Positions 26,237 to 34,389 of a stretch of 64,000 nucleotides of DNA are shown here, piece after piece; position 1 is the stretch's first letter; each line of letters starts with the position of its first letter. The notes beneath the pieces are model-generated. The model had not been told where the DNA came from. It worked only from the letters and a program-made list of their open reading frames with translations, and ran no database searches. Origin of the DNA: Sphingobium sp. CCH11-B1 (lineage in GTDB: Bacteria > Pseudomonadota > Alphaproteobacteria > Sphingomonadales > Sphingomonadaceae); assembly GCF_001556865.1 (NCBI RefSeq), contig NZ_LSJY01000175.1, positions 27,512 through 91,511 of the forward strand, written 5' to 3'. The position numbers were made by a program, and so were the translations under genes.

Positions 26237-28017
26237 TCCGCGTTGCTCCCCGCTTTTCCCGCCTTGCCCTGATCGCCAGCGGTCTTGCCGTCTGCGCCCC
26301 GGCCATGGCCGACTCCACGCCCGAACTGCCGGGCATGGTCGCGCCCTCCTCCACATCTCCGCTGGAGGTGGCCGACGGCGACAAGGCACGCTACCGCGCG
26401 ATTTACGCAGCGCTCGGCGCGCAGCAATGGGCAGACGCCAAGACGATGATCGACGCGCTGCCGGCGCAGGACGCGGTGCGGCCCGTCGCGCTTTCGGAGC
26501 TGTATCTTGCCAAGGGATCGCCCAAGGTCGAGCTGTTCGACCTGCTCGACCTTATCAACAAGGCGCCCTGGCTGCCCAAGGCCGACCAACTGTCCCGCCT
26601 GGCGCAGAAGCGCGGCGCGACGATCCTGCCGGCTCTGCCGCAAGTTCAGAAACTGGTATGGCTGGGCTCCGCGCCGCGCCGCCAATATGTCGCTGCCACG
26701 AAAACGGATGTCGCTGCGCAGGCGCTGGCCGGCCAGATCCAGACCTTCGTCAAGAATGACGATCCGGCCGGGGCGGAAGCATTGCTCGCCGCCGGCGAGA
26801 TCGGCCTAACGCCGGAGGGATTGACCGAGGTGCGGCAGCGGGTCGCCTGGGCCTATTATATCGAGAATGACGATGCGAACGCCCGGCGCGTGGCGGCCCG
26901 GGCCCTCGAAACCCGCACGGGCGGCGACTGGGCGGTGCAGGCGTACTGGACGACGGGCCTGGCAAGCTGGCGGCAGAATGACTGCCGCGCCGCCGCCCCG
27001 GCCTTTGCCAACGTCGCCGCGCTGGCGGGAGACGCGGACATGCGTGCGGCCGGCGCCTATTGGGCTTCGCGCGCCTATATGGTGTGTGGCGAAGCGGAAA
27101 AGGTCGAGAATTATCTGAAGCAGGCGGCGCGCGCCGACGAAACTTTCTACGGCCTGCTCGCGCGGGAATCGCTTGGAATGCCGCTTGGCGCTGCGCCCGT
27201 GGGCAGTCGCTTCGGCGCGGTCGAATGGGAAAAGCTGAAGGCCACCCCCGGCGCCCAGGCGGCCATTGCATTGTCAGCCATCGGCGAAACGGGCCGTGCC
27301 GACGAACTTCTGCGCTATCAAGCGAAGATCGGCGGGACGGACCAATATGACGCGCTGCTGCGCCTGGCGAGCGCGCTCAACCTGCCGGCGACGCAGCTCT
27401 ACCTCGCCCATAACGGCCCGGCCGGGATGCAGCCCGCCAGCTTCGCCCGTTTCCCTGCGCCCGATTGGCGGCCCGACGGCGGCTGGCGCGTCGATCCCGC
27501 GCTCATCTATGCCCATACGCTTCAGGAATCCGGATTCCGGGCCGACGTGGTCAGCAGTGCCGGGGCACGCGGCCTGATGCAGGTGCGCCCGGGAACGGCG
27601 GGCGACGTAGGACTTGCGAACGCAGCGCAACTGTTCGTCCCCTCCACCAATATGGAATATGGCCAGCGCTATCTGGAATCGCTCCGCGACATGAGCGCCA
27701 CCGGAGGCCTGCTGCCCAAGGTGATGGCCGCTTATAATGCCGGCCCCCTGCCCGTGGAACGGTGGAACAGCCAGGTCCATGACAAGGGCGACCCGCTGCT
27801 CTTCATGGAATCGCTGCCCTATTATGAAACCCGCGCCTATGTGAACATCGTCATGCGCAACTACTGGATGTACCAGATCCAGGCGAAGGGCAGCGCTGAT
27901 TGCCTGACGGGCATGGCGCAGGGCATGTGGCCCACTTTCCCCAATGCGAAGGGCGTGAAGCTGGTGCGCCTGAGCAAGGCGGACGGACGCGGCGCGATGG
28001 GCGGCGGCACGGACTGA
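26233..28017 (+). CDS. Soluble lytic murein transglycosylase
   Basis: Periplasmic enzyme that cleaves peptidoglycan glycosidic bonds with formation of 1,6-anhydro-muramic ends. The 594-residue protein has a signal peptide ([18 protein letters not shown]), a long alpha-superhelical region (about 40-420), and the SLT catalytic domain: Glu432 in [33 protein letters not shown], and [17 protein letters not shown] 26233 has GAGGAAG eight bases upstream and overlaps the glycosylase-like gene. Confidence 0.93.
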   Translation: MIRVAPRFSRLALIASGLAVCAPAMADSTPELPGMVAPSSTSPLEVADGDKARYRAIYAALGAQQWADAKTMIDALPAQDAVRPVALSELYLAKGSPKVELFDLLDLINKAPWLPKADQLSRLAQKRGATILPALPQVQKLVWLGSAPRRQYVAATKTDVAAQALAGQIQTFVKNDDPAGAEALLAAGEIGLTPEGLTEVRQRVAWAYYIENDDANARRVAARALETRTGGDWAVQAYWTTGLASWRQNDCRAAAPAFANVAALAGDADMRAAGAYWASRAYMVCGEAEKVENYLKQAARADETFYGLLARESLGMPLGAAPVGSRFGAVEWEKLKATPGAQAAIALSAIGETGRADELLRYQAKIGGTDQYDALLRLASALNLPATQLYLAHNGPAGMQPASFARFPAPDWRPDGGWRVDPALIYAHTLQESGFRADVVSSAGARGLMQVRPGTAGDVGLANAAQLFVPSTNMEYGQRYLESLRDMSATGGLLPKVMAAYNAGPLPVERWNSQVHDKGDPLLFMESLPYYETRAYVNIVMRNYWMYQIQAKGSADCLTGMAQGMWPTFPNAKGVKLVRLSKADGRGAMGGGTD

Positions 28018-28544
28018 TGCCCATCGACGACAGCCGGACCTTCATCCCCGTCCGTATCGCAGTCCTGACGGTGTCGGACACGAGGGGGATGGCCGAGGAT
28101 CGGTCGGGCGACACTTTGGTAGGGCGGCTGGAAAGCGCCGGGCATATACTGGCTGCGCGCCATATCGAGAAGGACGACCGCGCCACCATCGTCGCGCGAT
28201 TGCATGCCTGGATCGACGACCCGGAAATCGACGTCATCCTGACCACCGGCGGCACCGGTGTTACAGGACGCGACGTGACGCCCGAGGCGCTGCGCCAAGT
28301 GCAGGACAAGGAGATACCGGGCTTCGGCGAACTGTTTCGCTGGCTCAGCTATCAGAACATCGGCACATCCACCATCCAGTCCCGCGCGACCGCCTGCGTC
28401 GCGCGGGGCACCTACATCTTCGCGCTGCCGGGGTCGACCGGGGCGGTCAAGGACGCTTGGGACGGCATCCTGGTCACCCAGCTCGACAGTCGCTTCCGGC
28501 CTTGCAACTTCGTCGAGTTGATGCCGCGCCTGACCGAGAGATGA
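28017..28544 (+). CDS. moaB: Molybdenum cofactor biosynthesis protein MoaB
   Basis: A 175-residue member of the MoaB/MogA family, which adenylylates molybdopterin. It contains [19 protein letters not shown], the binding motif [18 protein letters not shown], and [20 protein letters not shown]. The ATG overlaps the preceding stop as TGATG, so it is probably translated by coupling to the lytic transglycosylase gene. No other molybdenum-cofactor gene is nearby, so the pairing looks positional. Confidence 0.93.
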   Translation: MPIDDSRTFIPVRIAVLTVSDTRGMAEDRSGDTLVGRLESAGHILAARHIEKDDRATIVARLHAWIDDPEIDVILTTGGTGVTGRDVTPEALRQVQDKEIPGFGELFRWLSYQNIGTSTIQSRATACVARGTYIFALPGSTGAVKDAWDGILVTQLDSRFRPCNFVELMPRLTER

Positions 28545-28564
28545 CAGGCAGGAATTGACATATC

Positions 28565-28579
28565 GTTCCCTGTATGTTC
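28565..28579 (+). promoter_or_regulatory. LexA-type SOS box upstream of the radical SAM gene
   Basis: GTTC-CCTGTAT-GTTC is an exact match to the alphaproteobacterial LexA half-site arrangement (GTTC-N7-GTTC). A TTGACA sits directly upstream at 28555-28560, so binding would cover the promoter. The site lies ten bases before the preferred start of the radical SAM gene. By chance such a match is expected once or twice in a window of this size, so location is the main support. Confidence 0.5.
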
Positions 28580-28588
28580 TTGTTCGTC

Positions 28589-29656
28589 ATGGCGATCGAG
28601 AAAGGCAGGGGTGCGACAGTCAACGGCGAGAGCCGTCGCTTCAACCTGCCTGAGCGAGAGGCGGACGGCGACTGGCTGGACGCGGTTGAAACGCTCGACG
28701 GTCCCGTGCCTCGTCGCCGGACGGAAGTGACGGTCGAACATCCCCGCACGATCCTAACCCGCAACACTAGCCCGGATATCGGCTTCGACCAGTCGATCAA
28801 CGCCTATCGCGGCTGCGAGCATGGCTGCATCTATTGCTTCGCGCGGCCGAGCCATGCCTATCACGACTTGTCGCCGGGCCTGGATTTCGAGACCAAGCTG
28901 TTCGCCAAGCCGGATGCGGCGAAGCTGCTGCGGGCGGAACTGTCCCGCCGCAACTATCAGGTCGCGACGATTGCAATGGGGACGAACACCGACCCTTACC
29001 AGCCGATCGAAAAGGACTGGCGGATCACCCGGTCCATCCTGGAACTGCTGGTGGAGACGCGGCATCCTACCTTCATCACTACCAAGTCAGACAGAATTCT
29101 TCGTGACATAGACCTGATCGCCGATCTGGCGCGCGATGGCCTGGCCGCGGTGATGCTGTCGGTCACCAGCCTCGACCCGGTTGTGGCGCGGACGCTTGAA
29201 CCCCGCGCGCCCCATCCCCGGCGCCGACTCGATGCCATTGCCCGGCTGGCCGACAGTGGGGTTCCCGTGACGTGCAGCATATCGCCAGTCATCCCGGCCA
29301 TCACCGATCATGAAATGGAAGCGTTGATAGCCCGCGCGGCTGAGGCGGGCGCGCGCGAAGTCACCTATATTCCCGTTCGCCTTCCCCATGAGGTTGCGCC
29401 GCTGTTCCGGGCGTGGCTCCACGCCCATTATCCCGACCGAGCGTCCAAGGTCATGGCCATCATCAACGATCTGCGCGGCGGCCGGGACAATGACCCGGAT
29501 TTCGGCACCCGGATGAAGGGACAAGGCGTGTGGGCCGACCTGATCCGCACCCGCTTCCTCAAGGCCCGGAAACGCGCGGGTCTGGGCGGAGAGAAACTGA
29601 TCCTGCGAACCGACCTCTTCCGCCCACCAGAAGGTGCGCAGATGCGGCTGTTGTGA
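28589..29656 (+). CDS. PA0069-family (SplB-like) radical SAM protein
   Basis: A radical SAM enzyme of 355 residues. The cluster motif is Cys76-x3-Cys80-x2-Cys83 in RGCEHGCIYCFARPSH, and TKSDRILRDIDLI plus YIPVRLPHEVAPLF follow. It belongs to the family related to spore photoproduct lyase (SplB) found in many non-sporulating bacteria; the reaction is not established, but a DNA-linked role fits the LexA-type box. ATG 28589 is chosen because an upstream in-frame ATG at 28574 lies inside that box. It ends 9 bp from convergent dnaE. Confidence 0.85.
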   Translation: MAIEKGRGATVNGESRRFNLPEREADGDWLDAVETLDGPVPRRRTEVTVEHPRTILTRNTSPDIGFDQSINAYRGCEHGCIYCFARPSHAYHDLSPGLDFETKLFAKPDAAKLLRAELSRRNYQVATIAMGTNTDPYQPIEKDWRITRSILELLVETRHPTFITTKSDRILRDIDLIADLARDGLAAVMLSVTSLDPVVARTLEPRAPHPRRRLDAIARLADSGVPVTCSISPVIPAITDHEMEALIARAAEAGAREVTYIPVRLPHEVAPLFRAWLHAHYPDRASKVMAIINDLRGGRDNDPDFGTRMKGQGVWADLIRTRFLKARKRAGLGGEKLILRTDLFRPPEGAQMRLL

Positions 29657-29665
29657 CGATCGGCT

Positions 29666-32600
29666 CTAGCCCACCAGCCGCATCGCCGTGCGGCGGGTTC
29701 GGGTCTTGTACCCATCCGCCTTCACGTCCATCCGCTCGAACCGATGGATGGTGAGGCCCTTGATCGTGGCGATAGCGTCCACCTGATCCGCGCCAAGGCT
29801 GTAACCATCGCCCAGGAACAGCCGCGCCGCATGCCCGTCGCCCAGAGGCGCGCGCAGGAAAACCTCGCTGCGGCCGCCGTCGGCCCCGGCCAGCAGCGCC
29901 GCCAGGGCCTCAACCGCTTCGGGCGTTTCGACATCGACCGTCAGTTCCATGCGCGACGCGCTGGCGATGGCCCGGAACGGCTCGACCCCGCGTACCGTGA
30001 CACGCGGCGTTTCTTCACCCGGCAGCCGGTCCAGTTCCACGATCAGCAGCGCGCAGTCGCCATCACGCGCCAGTTCCTCGATCGCCTTGCAGGCTTCCTC
30101 CTCGAAGCAGCTCGCCTGGAACTGGCCGCTCTGGTCGGAGAAGGTGGCGTTGGCATAGCGCGCGCCGCGCTTCGTTTCACGCCAGCGGACATCCTCGACC
30201 ATGGCCGCCATGATGGTCATCGCGCGCCCTTCGGCATTTTGCGCGGGCATGGGCGACTGGCAGATGAGGCCATAGCTTTTCGCTCCCCGCGCGTCGGCCA
30301 GATGGCGATAACGATCGACCGGATGAGCGGAGAAATAGAAGCCGAACGCCTCCTTCTCCTGCGCCATGCGATCCGCCACCGTCCAGGCCTGATGCGGTGG
30401 CACGCGGACATCGGCATGGGGCGTTTCCACATCGCCGAACAGGCCGCCCTGCCCGCTTTCGCGTGCGGCCGCGTTGCTGGACGCAACGGACAATATCGTC
30501 TCGGCGGCGGCATGGACGCCCGCGCGGTCGGCATGAACGCTGTCGAACGCGCCCGCCGCTGCCAGGCTTTCAAGCTGGCGACGGTTCAGCAGGCGCGGTT
30601 CGATTCGGTCTGCGAAATCGTCGAGGCTCTTGAACGGGCCGCCCTTGTCGCGTTCCTCGACCAGCAGCTCCATTGCCTTTTCGCCCACGCCTTTCAGCCC
30701 GCCCAGAGCATAGCGGACGGCAAAGCCCAAGCGCGCGTCTTCGCCTTCGGACGGCACGGCCTCGACCGAAAAATCGGCCTGGCTGCGGTTGATATCGGGG
30801 GCGAGGCAAGTCAGCCCCATGCGGCGCATGTCGTCCACAAACACCGTCAGCTTGTCGGTCAGATGAATGTCGAACGCCATCGATCCGGCATAGAATTCCG
30901 CCGGATAATGCGCCTTTAGCCACGCCGTCTGATAGGCGAGCAGGGCGTAGGCGGCGGCGTGGGATTTGTTGAAGCCGTATCCCGCAAATTTGTCGATCAA
31001 GTCGAACAGCTCGTTCGCCTTGGCGGCCGGGATGTCGCTCTGGGCCGCGCACCCTTCGACGAAGCGGGATCGCTGCGCGTCCATCTCCGCCTTCACCTTC
31101 TTGCCCATGGCACGGCGCAAAAGGTCCGCGTCCCCCAGTGAATAGCCGGCGAGGATCTGCGCGGCCTGCATCACCTGTTCCTGATAGACGAAGATGCCAT
31201 AGGTCTCTTCGAGGATCGGTTTCAGAAGGATGTGCGGATATTCAATCTCTTCCTGACCATTTTTGCGACGGCCGAACATCGGAATATTGTCCATCGGGCC
31301 GGGGCGATAGAGCGAAACCAGCGCGATGATGTCTCCGAAATTGGTTGGGCGCACCGCCGCCAGCGTCTTGCGCATGCCTTCCGATTCGAGCTGGAAAACG
31401 CCCACAGTGTCGCCGCGCTGGAGCAGTTCGTACACGGCGGGATCATCCCATGCCAACGTGTCGAGATCGACATGCACCCCTCGCGCCGCAAGCAGTTGAA
31501 CCGCCTTTTGCAGCACCGACAATGTCTTGAGACCCAGAAAGTCGAACTTCACGAGCCCCGCGCCCTCGACATATTTCATGTCGAACTGCGTCACGGGCAT
31601 GTCGGAACGGGGATCGCGGTAAAGCGGCACCAGCTGGGACAGCGGCCGATCCCCGATCACCACGCCGGCAGCATGGGTCGAACTGTGGCGCGGGAAGCCC
31701 TCCAGCTTCATCGCATAGTCGATCAGGCGGCGTACCTGATTGTCATTGTCATATTCGGCGCGAAACTCGCTGACGCCGTTCAGCGACCGTTCGAGGGTCC
31801 AGGGGTCGGTCGGGTGATTGGGCACGAGCTTGGCGAGCCGGTCGACCTGGCCGTAGCTCATCTGGAGCACCCGGCCGGTGTCCTTGAGCACCGCGCGGGC
31901 CTTCAGCTTACCGAAGGTGATGATCTGTGCGACATGGTCGGACCCGTATTTCTGCTGGACGTAGCGGATCACCTCGCCACGCCGCGTTTCGCAGAAGTCG
32001 ATGTCGAAATCGGGCATCGACACGCGCTCGGGATTGAGGAAGCGCTCGAAAAGAAGCCCCAGTTGCAGCGGGTCGAGATCGGTGATGGTGAGCGCCCAGG
32101 CGACGAGCGATCCCGCGCCGGACCCACGCCCCGGCCCCACCGGAATGCCATTGTCCTTCGCCCATTTGATGAAGTCGGCAACGATGAGAAAGTAGCCCGG
32201 AAAACCCATCTGGATGATGATGTCGGTTTCGAACGTCAGCCGCTCATAATAGGGCTGGCGCGCATCGGCCCCGACGATGCCGGCCCTGTCGAGCCGCGCT
32301 TCGAGCCCTGCTGCGGCCTGCTCCCGCAGCATTTTCGCCTCGCCCTCGATATCGCCCGCCAGGCTGGGAAGGATGGGCTTGCGCTTGGGTGCGGCGACGG
32401 CGCAGCGTTGCGCGACCACCAGCGTATTGGCCAGTGCTTCGGGCAAGTCCTCGAACAGGCGTTTCATTTCGCCTGCCGGCTTCATCCAGGCGTCGGGCGA
32501 ACTGGTGCGACGGTCGGGCGTTTCGACATAGGCGCTGTCGGCGATGCACAGCATCACGTCATGGGCCTTATGGAAATGGGGTTCGGCAAAGCAGGTCGGG

Positions 32601-33211
32601 TTGGTCGCAACCAGAGGCAGATTGCGATCATAAGCAAGATCGAGCAGCGCCGCCTCCGCCTTGCCTTCCACCGGGTCCAACCGGCGGCATATCTCGACAT
32701 AGAGGCGACCGGGGAACAACGCCTCCAGCCGCTGCGCATAGGCAATCGCGGCGTCCGGCTGATCTTCGGCAAACAGCCGGGCCAGAGCGCCTTCGCCTCC
32801 GGCAGTCAGGGCGATCAGGCCGTCCGTCCGCCCCTCCAGCGCCTCGATCGTCACATGCGGCACATCCTCCACCGGCCGATCGAGATGTGCCATGGAGACG
32901 AGCGCGCAGAGATTGTCGTAGCCCTTTGCATCCTGCGCATAAAGCGCCAGCCAATCATGCACCGGAGCCGCATTGGCCGGACGTCCGGGCCGCAGCACGC
33001 CAAGCATCGCGCCGATGATCGGCTGCACCCCTTCATCCTTGCAGGCGTCGGAAAAGGCCATCGATCCGTAGAGGCCATTGCGATCGGTAATGGCGGCGGC
33101 GGGGAAGCCCAGCGCCTTGGCCTGCTTGGCGATCTTCTTGGGGTCGATCGCCCCTTCCAGCATGGTGTAGGAAGAAAAGACGCGGAGCGGGACGAAGGCG
33201 GCATGAGGCAT
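29666..33211 (-). CDS. dnaE: DNA polymerase III alpha subunit (replicative DnaE1)
   Basis: Catalytic subunit of the chromosomal replicase. The 1181 residues begin with the PHP domain (FVPLRVFSSYTMLEGAIDPK), then the polymerase core: GPGRGSGAGSLVAWALTITD, the catalytic aspartates in MPDFDIDFCE and GLVKFDFLGLK, and FNKSHAAAYALLAYQTAWLK. An OB-fold region lies near the C-terminus. Length and the N-terminal segment mark it as the replicative DnaE1, not the SOS-linked DnaE2. The ATG is 138 bp from the end of hsp20. Confidence 0.98.
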   Translation of the reverse strand: MPHAAFVPLRVFSSYTMLEGAIDPKKIAKQAKALGFPAAAITDRNGLYGSMAFSDACKDEGVQPIIGAMLGVLRPGRPANAAPVHDWLALYAQDAKGYDNLCALVSMAHLDRPVEDVPHVTIEALEGRTDGLIALTAGGEGALARLFAEDQPDAAIAYAQRLEALFPGRLYVEICRRLDPVEGKAEAALLDLAYDRNLPLVATNPTCFAEPHFHKAHDVMLCIADSAYVETPDRRTSSPDAWMKPAGEMKRLFEDLPEALANTLVVAQRCAVAAPKRKPILPSLAGDIEGEAKMLREQAAAGLEARLDRAGIVGADARQPYYERLTFETDIIIQMGFPGYFLIVADFIKWAKDNGIPVGPGRGSGAGSLVAWALTITDLDPLQLGLLFERFLNPERVSMPDFDIDFCETRRGEVIRYVQQKYGSDHVAQIITFGKLKARAVLKDTGRVLQMSYGQVDRLAKLVPNHPTDPWTLERSLNGVSEFRAEYDNDNQVRRLIDYAMKLEGFPRHSSTHAAGVVIGDRPLSQLVPLYRDPRSDMPVTQFDMKYVEGAGLVKFDFLGLKTLSVLQKAVQLLAARGVHVDLDTLAWDDPAVYELLQRGDTVGVFQLESEGMRKTLAAVRPTNFGDIIALVSLYRPGPMDNIPMFGRRKNGQEEIEYPHILLKPILEETYGIFVYQEQVMQAAQILAGYSLGDADLLRRAMGKKVKAEMDAQRSRFVEGCAAQSDIPAAKANELFDLIDKFAGYGFNKSHAAAYALLAYQTAWLKAHYPAEFYAGSMAFDIHLTDKLTVFVDDMRRMGLTCLAPDINRSQADFSVEAVPSEGEDARLGFAVRYALGGLKGVGEKAMELLVEERDKGGPFKSLDDFADRIEPRLLNRRQLESLAAAGAFDSVHADRAGVHAAAETILSVASSNAAARESGQGGLFGDVETPHADVRVPPHQAWTVADRMAQEKEAFGFYFSAHPVDRYRHLADARGAKSYGLICQSPMPAQNAEGRAMTIMAAMVEDVRWRETKRGARYANATFSDQSGQFQASCFEEEACKAIEELARDGDCALLIVELDRLPGEETPRVTVRGVEPFRAIASASRMELTVDVETPEAVEALAALLAGADGGRSEVFLRAPLGDGHAARLFLGDGYSLGADQVDAIATIKGLTIHRFERMDVKADGYKTRTRRTAMRLVG

Positions 33212-33297
33212 GGTTCAGTCTAGTCCGGCACGGCGATTCGACGCCATCCCTCCATCGGCGAATTCTGTGGGTAAGTGCGGCGGCATCGCTGGCGCAG

Positions 33298-33326
33298 AAA
33301 AGGGCGCGGCCTTGCGGTCGCGCCCC
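33298..33326 (-). terminator. Rho-independent terminator after hsp20
   Basis: On the minus strand, GGGCGCGACC-GCAA-GGCCGCGCCC followed by TTTT forms a strong hairpin with a GNRA-type loop. It lies 24 bp downstream of the hsp20 stop and separates hsp20 from the dnaE promoter region. Confidence 0.85.
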
Positions 33327-33349
33327 ATCTTTCCGTTCGGCGTTGCCGG

Positions 33350-33814
33350 TCAGGCGGCGCTGCGGTCCTGAGCGTTGATGTCCACCAGCTGTCCGCCATT
33401 GATGGCGATCTTCTTGGGCTTCATCGCTTCGGGGACTTCGCGCACCAGTTCGATGACCAGCAGGCCGTCGGCAAGGTCCGCCTTTTCGACCCGCACGAAG
33501 TCGGCAAGCTCGAACCGGCGTTCGAAACTGCGGTTCGCGATGCCGACATGCAGGAACTTCGAACGGTCCGCGGCCGAATCATCCTTGCGGCCGATCACCT
33601 GGAGCAGGTTCTGCTGCGCCGTGATGTCGATCTCGTCAGAGCGGAAACCGGCGACGGCCAGCGTCACGCGATAACGATCTTCCGACAGGCGTTCGATGTT
33701 GAAGGGCGGATAATTGTCGCTCTGCTGCAACCGCGCGTTGTTTTCGATCAGGTCGAACAGACGATCGAAACCGACGGTGGAGCGGCGATAAGGGGTCAGG
33801 TCAAAACCACGCAT
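33350..33814 (-). CDS. Small heat-shock protein, Hsp20/IbpA family
   Basis: ATP-independent holdase chaperone of 154 residues. The N-terminus MRGFDLTPYRRSTVGFDRLF and the alpha-crystallin domain (about 35-130), including PPFNIERLSEDRYRVTLAVA and FERRFELADFV with VEKADLADGLLVIEL, are typical of alphaproteobacterial IbpA. ATG 33814 is preferred over 33820 because GGGAG is nine bases upstream, and the earlier ATG is only three bases from it. It is preceded by an RNA thermometer and a heat-shock promoter. Confidence 0.94.
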   Translation of the reverse strand: MRGFDLTPYRRSTVGFDRLFDLIENNARLQQSDNYPPFNIERLSEDRYRVTLAVAGFRSDEIDITAQQNLLQVIGRKDDSAADRSKFLHVGIANRSFERRFELADFVRVEKADLADGLLVIELVREVPEAMKPKKIAINGGQLVDINAQDRSAA

Positions 33815-33900
33815 TGTCATAATCTCCCAAAGAGCAAAATGAACAGTGCCGAACCCGCAACGGGCGTCCGGCGATACGATGCCCGGCCCCGAAAGGCAGC
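33815..33900 (-). promoter_or_regulatory. ROSE-type RNA thermometer in the hsp20 leader
   Basis: The leader ends TTTTGCTCTTTGGGAGATT (33821-33839), in which TTGCTCT can pair with the ribosome binding site GGGAGA, leaving a bulged G. This is the characteristic final hairpin of ROSE elements, which in rhizobia ends TTGCTCCTTGGAGGAT. Further stems lie upstream. At low temperature it should block translation of hsp20. The family model was not run; the core motif and position are persuasive. Confidence 0.75.
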
Positions 33901-33912
33901 CGGACAGCGTTG

Positions 33913-33940
33913 ATATGGTTTGACGATCTGGCGTTTCAAG
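33913..33940 (-). promoter_or_regulatory. Heat-shock (RpoH) promoter of hsp20
   Basis: CTTGAAA (33934-33940 on the minus strand) and CCATAT (33913-33918) are separated by 15 bases, close to the sigma-32 consensus CTTGAA and CCCCATNT. It lies just upstream of the ROSE leader, so the hsp20 gene would be controlled in both transcription and translation. Confidence 0.65.
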
Positions 33941-33972
33941 GGGGCGGGCTTCTGCCGCTTGCGCGCCCTTAA

Positions 33973-34010
33973 TTTCGCATATTTCCCGCAGAAATTGACA
34001 TAAAGTTGCG
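33973..34010 (-). promoter_or_regulatory. 38-bp motif upstream of hsp20, shared with ppdK
   Basis: Identical at 31 of 38 positions without gaps to the segment at 62785-62822 in front of ppdK, and in the same orientation to the downstream gene. Its arms are CGCAACTTT and AAATATGCG, an inverted repeat of CGCAWNTTT. It lies between the sRNA terminator and the heat-shock promoter. It looks like the operator of a shared transcription factor, unknown to me. Confidence 0.6.
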
Positions 34011-34079
34011 AGATGATGATCCTATCGCAAAGTCACGCGCCAAGTATAGGACCCCGTATCCGGTTAGGACAGCAAGACG

Positions 34080-34205
34080 AAAAAAGCGCCCGGACCGTGC
34101 CTGCACGATCCGGGCGCTTAATGGACGATTGCTCGTCTCCCCCTTGGCCTGCCTCAACCGCTTCTCAGCCCCCTAAGCTCGAAGCGGGATGCAGTATCCC
34201 TGAAC
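34080..34205 (-). ncRNA. Candidate small RNA between hsp20 and lolC
   Basis: On the minus strand a chain of hairpins can be seen: GGGAT-ACTGC-ATCCC (34186-34200), GCTTC...GAAGC enclosing AGC/GCT (34160-34185), GACGA-GCAA-TCGTC with a GNRA loop (34124-34137), and a terminator with an 11-bp outer stem AAGCGCCCGGA and five further pairs inside, ending in TTTTTT (34080-34120). No protein gene on this strand would need the terminator. Two GGGGG stretches are unpaired or partly paired. A clear promoter was not identified. Family unknown. Confidence 0.55.
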
Positions 34206-34389
34206 CACGGCCTTTCACCTGTGCTTCGCCTGTCTTGCTATGACTGGCGCGGCCCGCTGTCACGGGCAAAATCGGGCCGCTGTGATTTTGCGTCCGCCCC
34301 TGTGGCTGGGATGCAACAATCCGGCAATACTTGCTGTTATGCCGGCTGCCCCCTAGACCCCCTTTCCCAAGCCTATTGCAAAGGATTGC

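Noticed and set aside
28574-28588. ATG at 28574 as start of the radical SAM gene
   Set aside because: It lies within the LexA-type box and just after the -35-like element, with no ribosome binding site. ATG 28589 is more consistent.
31232-33223. Open frame of 663 codons opposite dnaE
   Set aside because: Shadow of dnaE with the same GC-driven lack of stops; product rich in Arg, His and Gly with no domain. Similar antisense frames opposite topA, btaA, tadG and etfD were rejected for the same reason.
33264-33272. TTACCCACA near the dnaE start as a possible DnaA box
   Set aside because: One mismatch to the strict consensus at a conserved base and no second box, AT-rich region or other origin features nearby.
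33969-34157. 62-codon minus-strand frame upstream of hsp20
   Set aside because: It runs through the strong terminator of the candidate sRNA and the 38-bp motif, lacks a clear ribosome binding site, and has no coding signature.
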